From contig CP166133.1 of assembly GCA_041228285.1 (NCBI GenBank), forward strand, positions 2,637,380 through 2,701,379: a DNA stretch of 64,000 nt. Reading direction: 5' to 3'. Each line of letters begins with the position of its first letter. Position 1 is the first letter of the stretch. Shown piece by piece: positions 63,983 to 64,000 of this stretch. The translations under genes were made by a program, and so were the position numbers. The notes under the pieces were generated by a model, which saw only the letters and a program-made list of their open reading frames with translations, did not search any database and was not told where the DNA came from. Source of the DNA: Neisseriaceae bacterium CLB008. GTDB lineage: Bacteria; Pseudomonadota; Gammaproteobacteria; Burkholderiales; Neisseriaceae.

Positions 63983-64000
63983 AGCGTATCACTTTTCCAT

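Overview
The window reads as a stretch of chromosome from a betaproteobacterium of the Neisseriales. The evidence is a tandem set of Neisseria-type trimeric porins, a ComEA-type competence protein, a ribF-ileS-lspA-ispH operon, a RecJ/RpfE-like pair, an Mpg-like M23 endopeptidase, a MarR/outer-membrane-factor/EmrA/EmrB (FarR-FarAB-like) efflux operon and a dusB-fis-purH operon. Genes are dense, use both strands, and mostly end in clear intrinsic terminators. I saw no insertion sequence, prophage or CRISPR array. The canonical Neisseria 12-mer uptake sequence is not visibly repeated; only one near-match was noticed.

Layout. 1-5.4 kb: the N-terminal part of a PilB/GspE-type ATPase, then three porin paralogues in tandem on the minus strand. 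5.4-14.3 kb: comEA, rsgA with a Ste24-type protease, orn-pgi-pncC, tenA, an NhaD-type antiporter, a small Cys/Gly-tailed protein and tRNA-Phe. 14.5-19.7 kb: ribF-ileS-lspA-ispH. 19.9-31.9 kb: an orphan ABC permease, a THUMP methyltransferase, mutY, relA, an M20 amidohydrolase with an MHS transporter, rplM-rpsI, and rpfE-like/recJ. 32.2-43.5 kb: M23 peptidase, small lipoprotein, tex, lysS and the four-gene efflux operon.

43.7-54.7 kb is the accessory highlight: an eight-gene minus-strand catabolic operon plus a convergent GntR/FCD regulator. The operon encodes an aldehyde dehydrogenase, a short-chain dehydrogenase, a fused E1 alpha-beta thiamine-diphosphate dehydrogenase, its E2 and E3 partners, an MHS transporter, a diverged shikimate-dehydrogenase-like enzyme and a second short-chain dehydrogenase. 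A 13-bp palindrome (ACCGTATTACGGT) sits at the predicted start of transcription, is repeated with one mismatch 108 bp downstream in the leader, and recurs with two mismatches upstream of the regulator gene. This gives a self-contained regulatory model. The parts suggest import of a hydroxylated substrate, oxidation to an alpha-hydroxyketone or diketone, CoA-dependent cleavage, and oxidation of the released aldehyde. The substrate is unknown.

55.3-64 kb: thrB (type II homoserine kinase), gdhA, a YcbL-like metallo-beta-lactamase-fold hydrolase, dusB-fis-purH and yidC. Because yidC usually lies beside rnpA, rpmH and dnaA, the chromosome origin may lie just beyond the right end.
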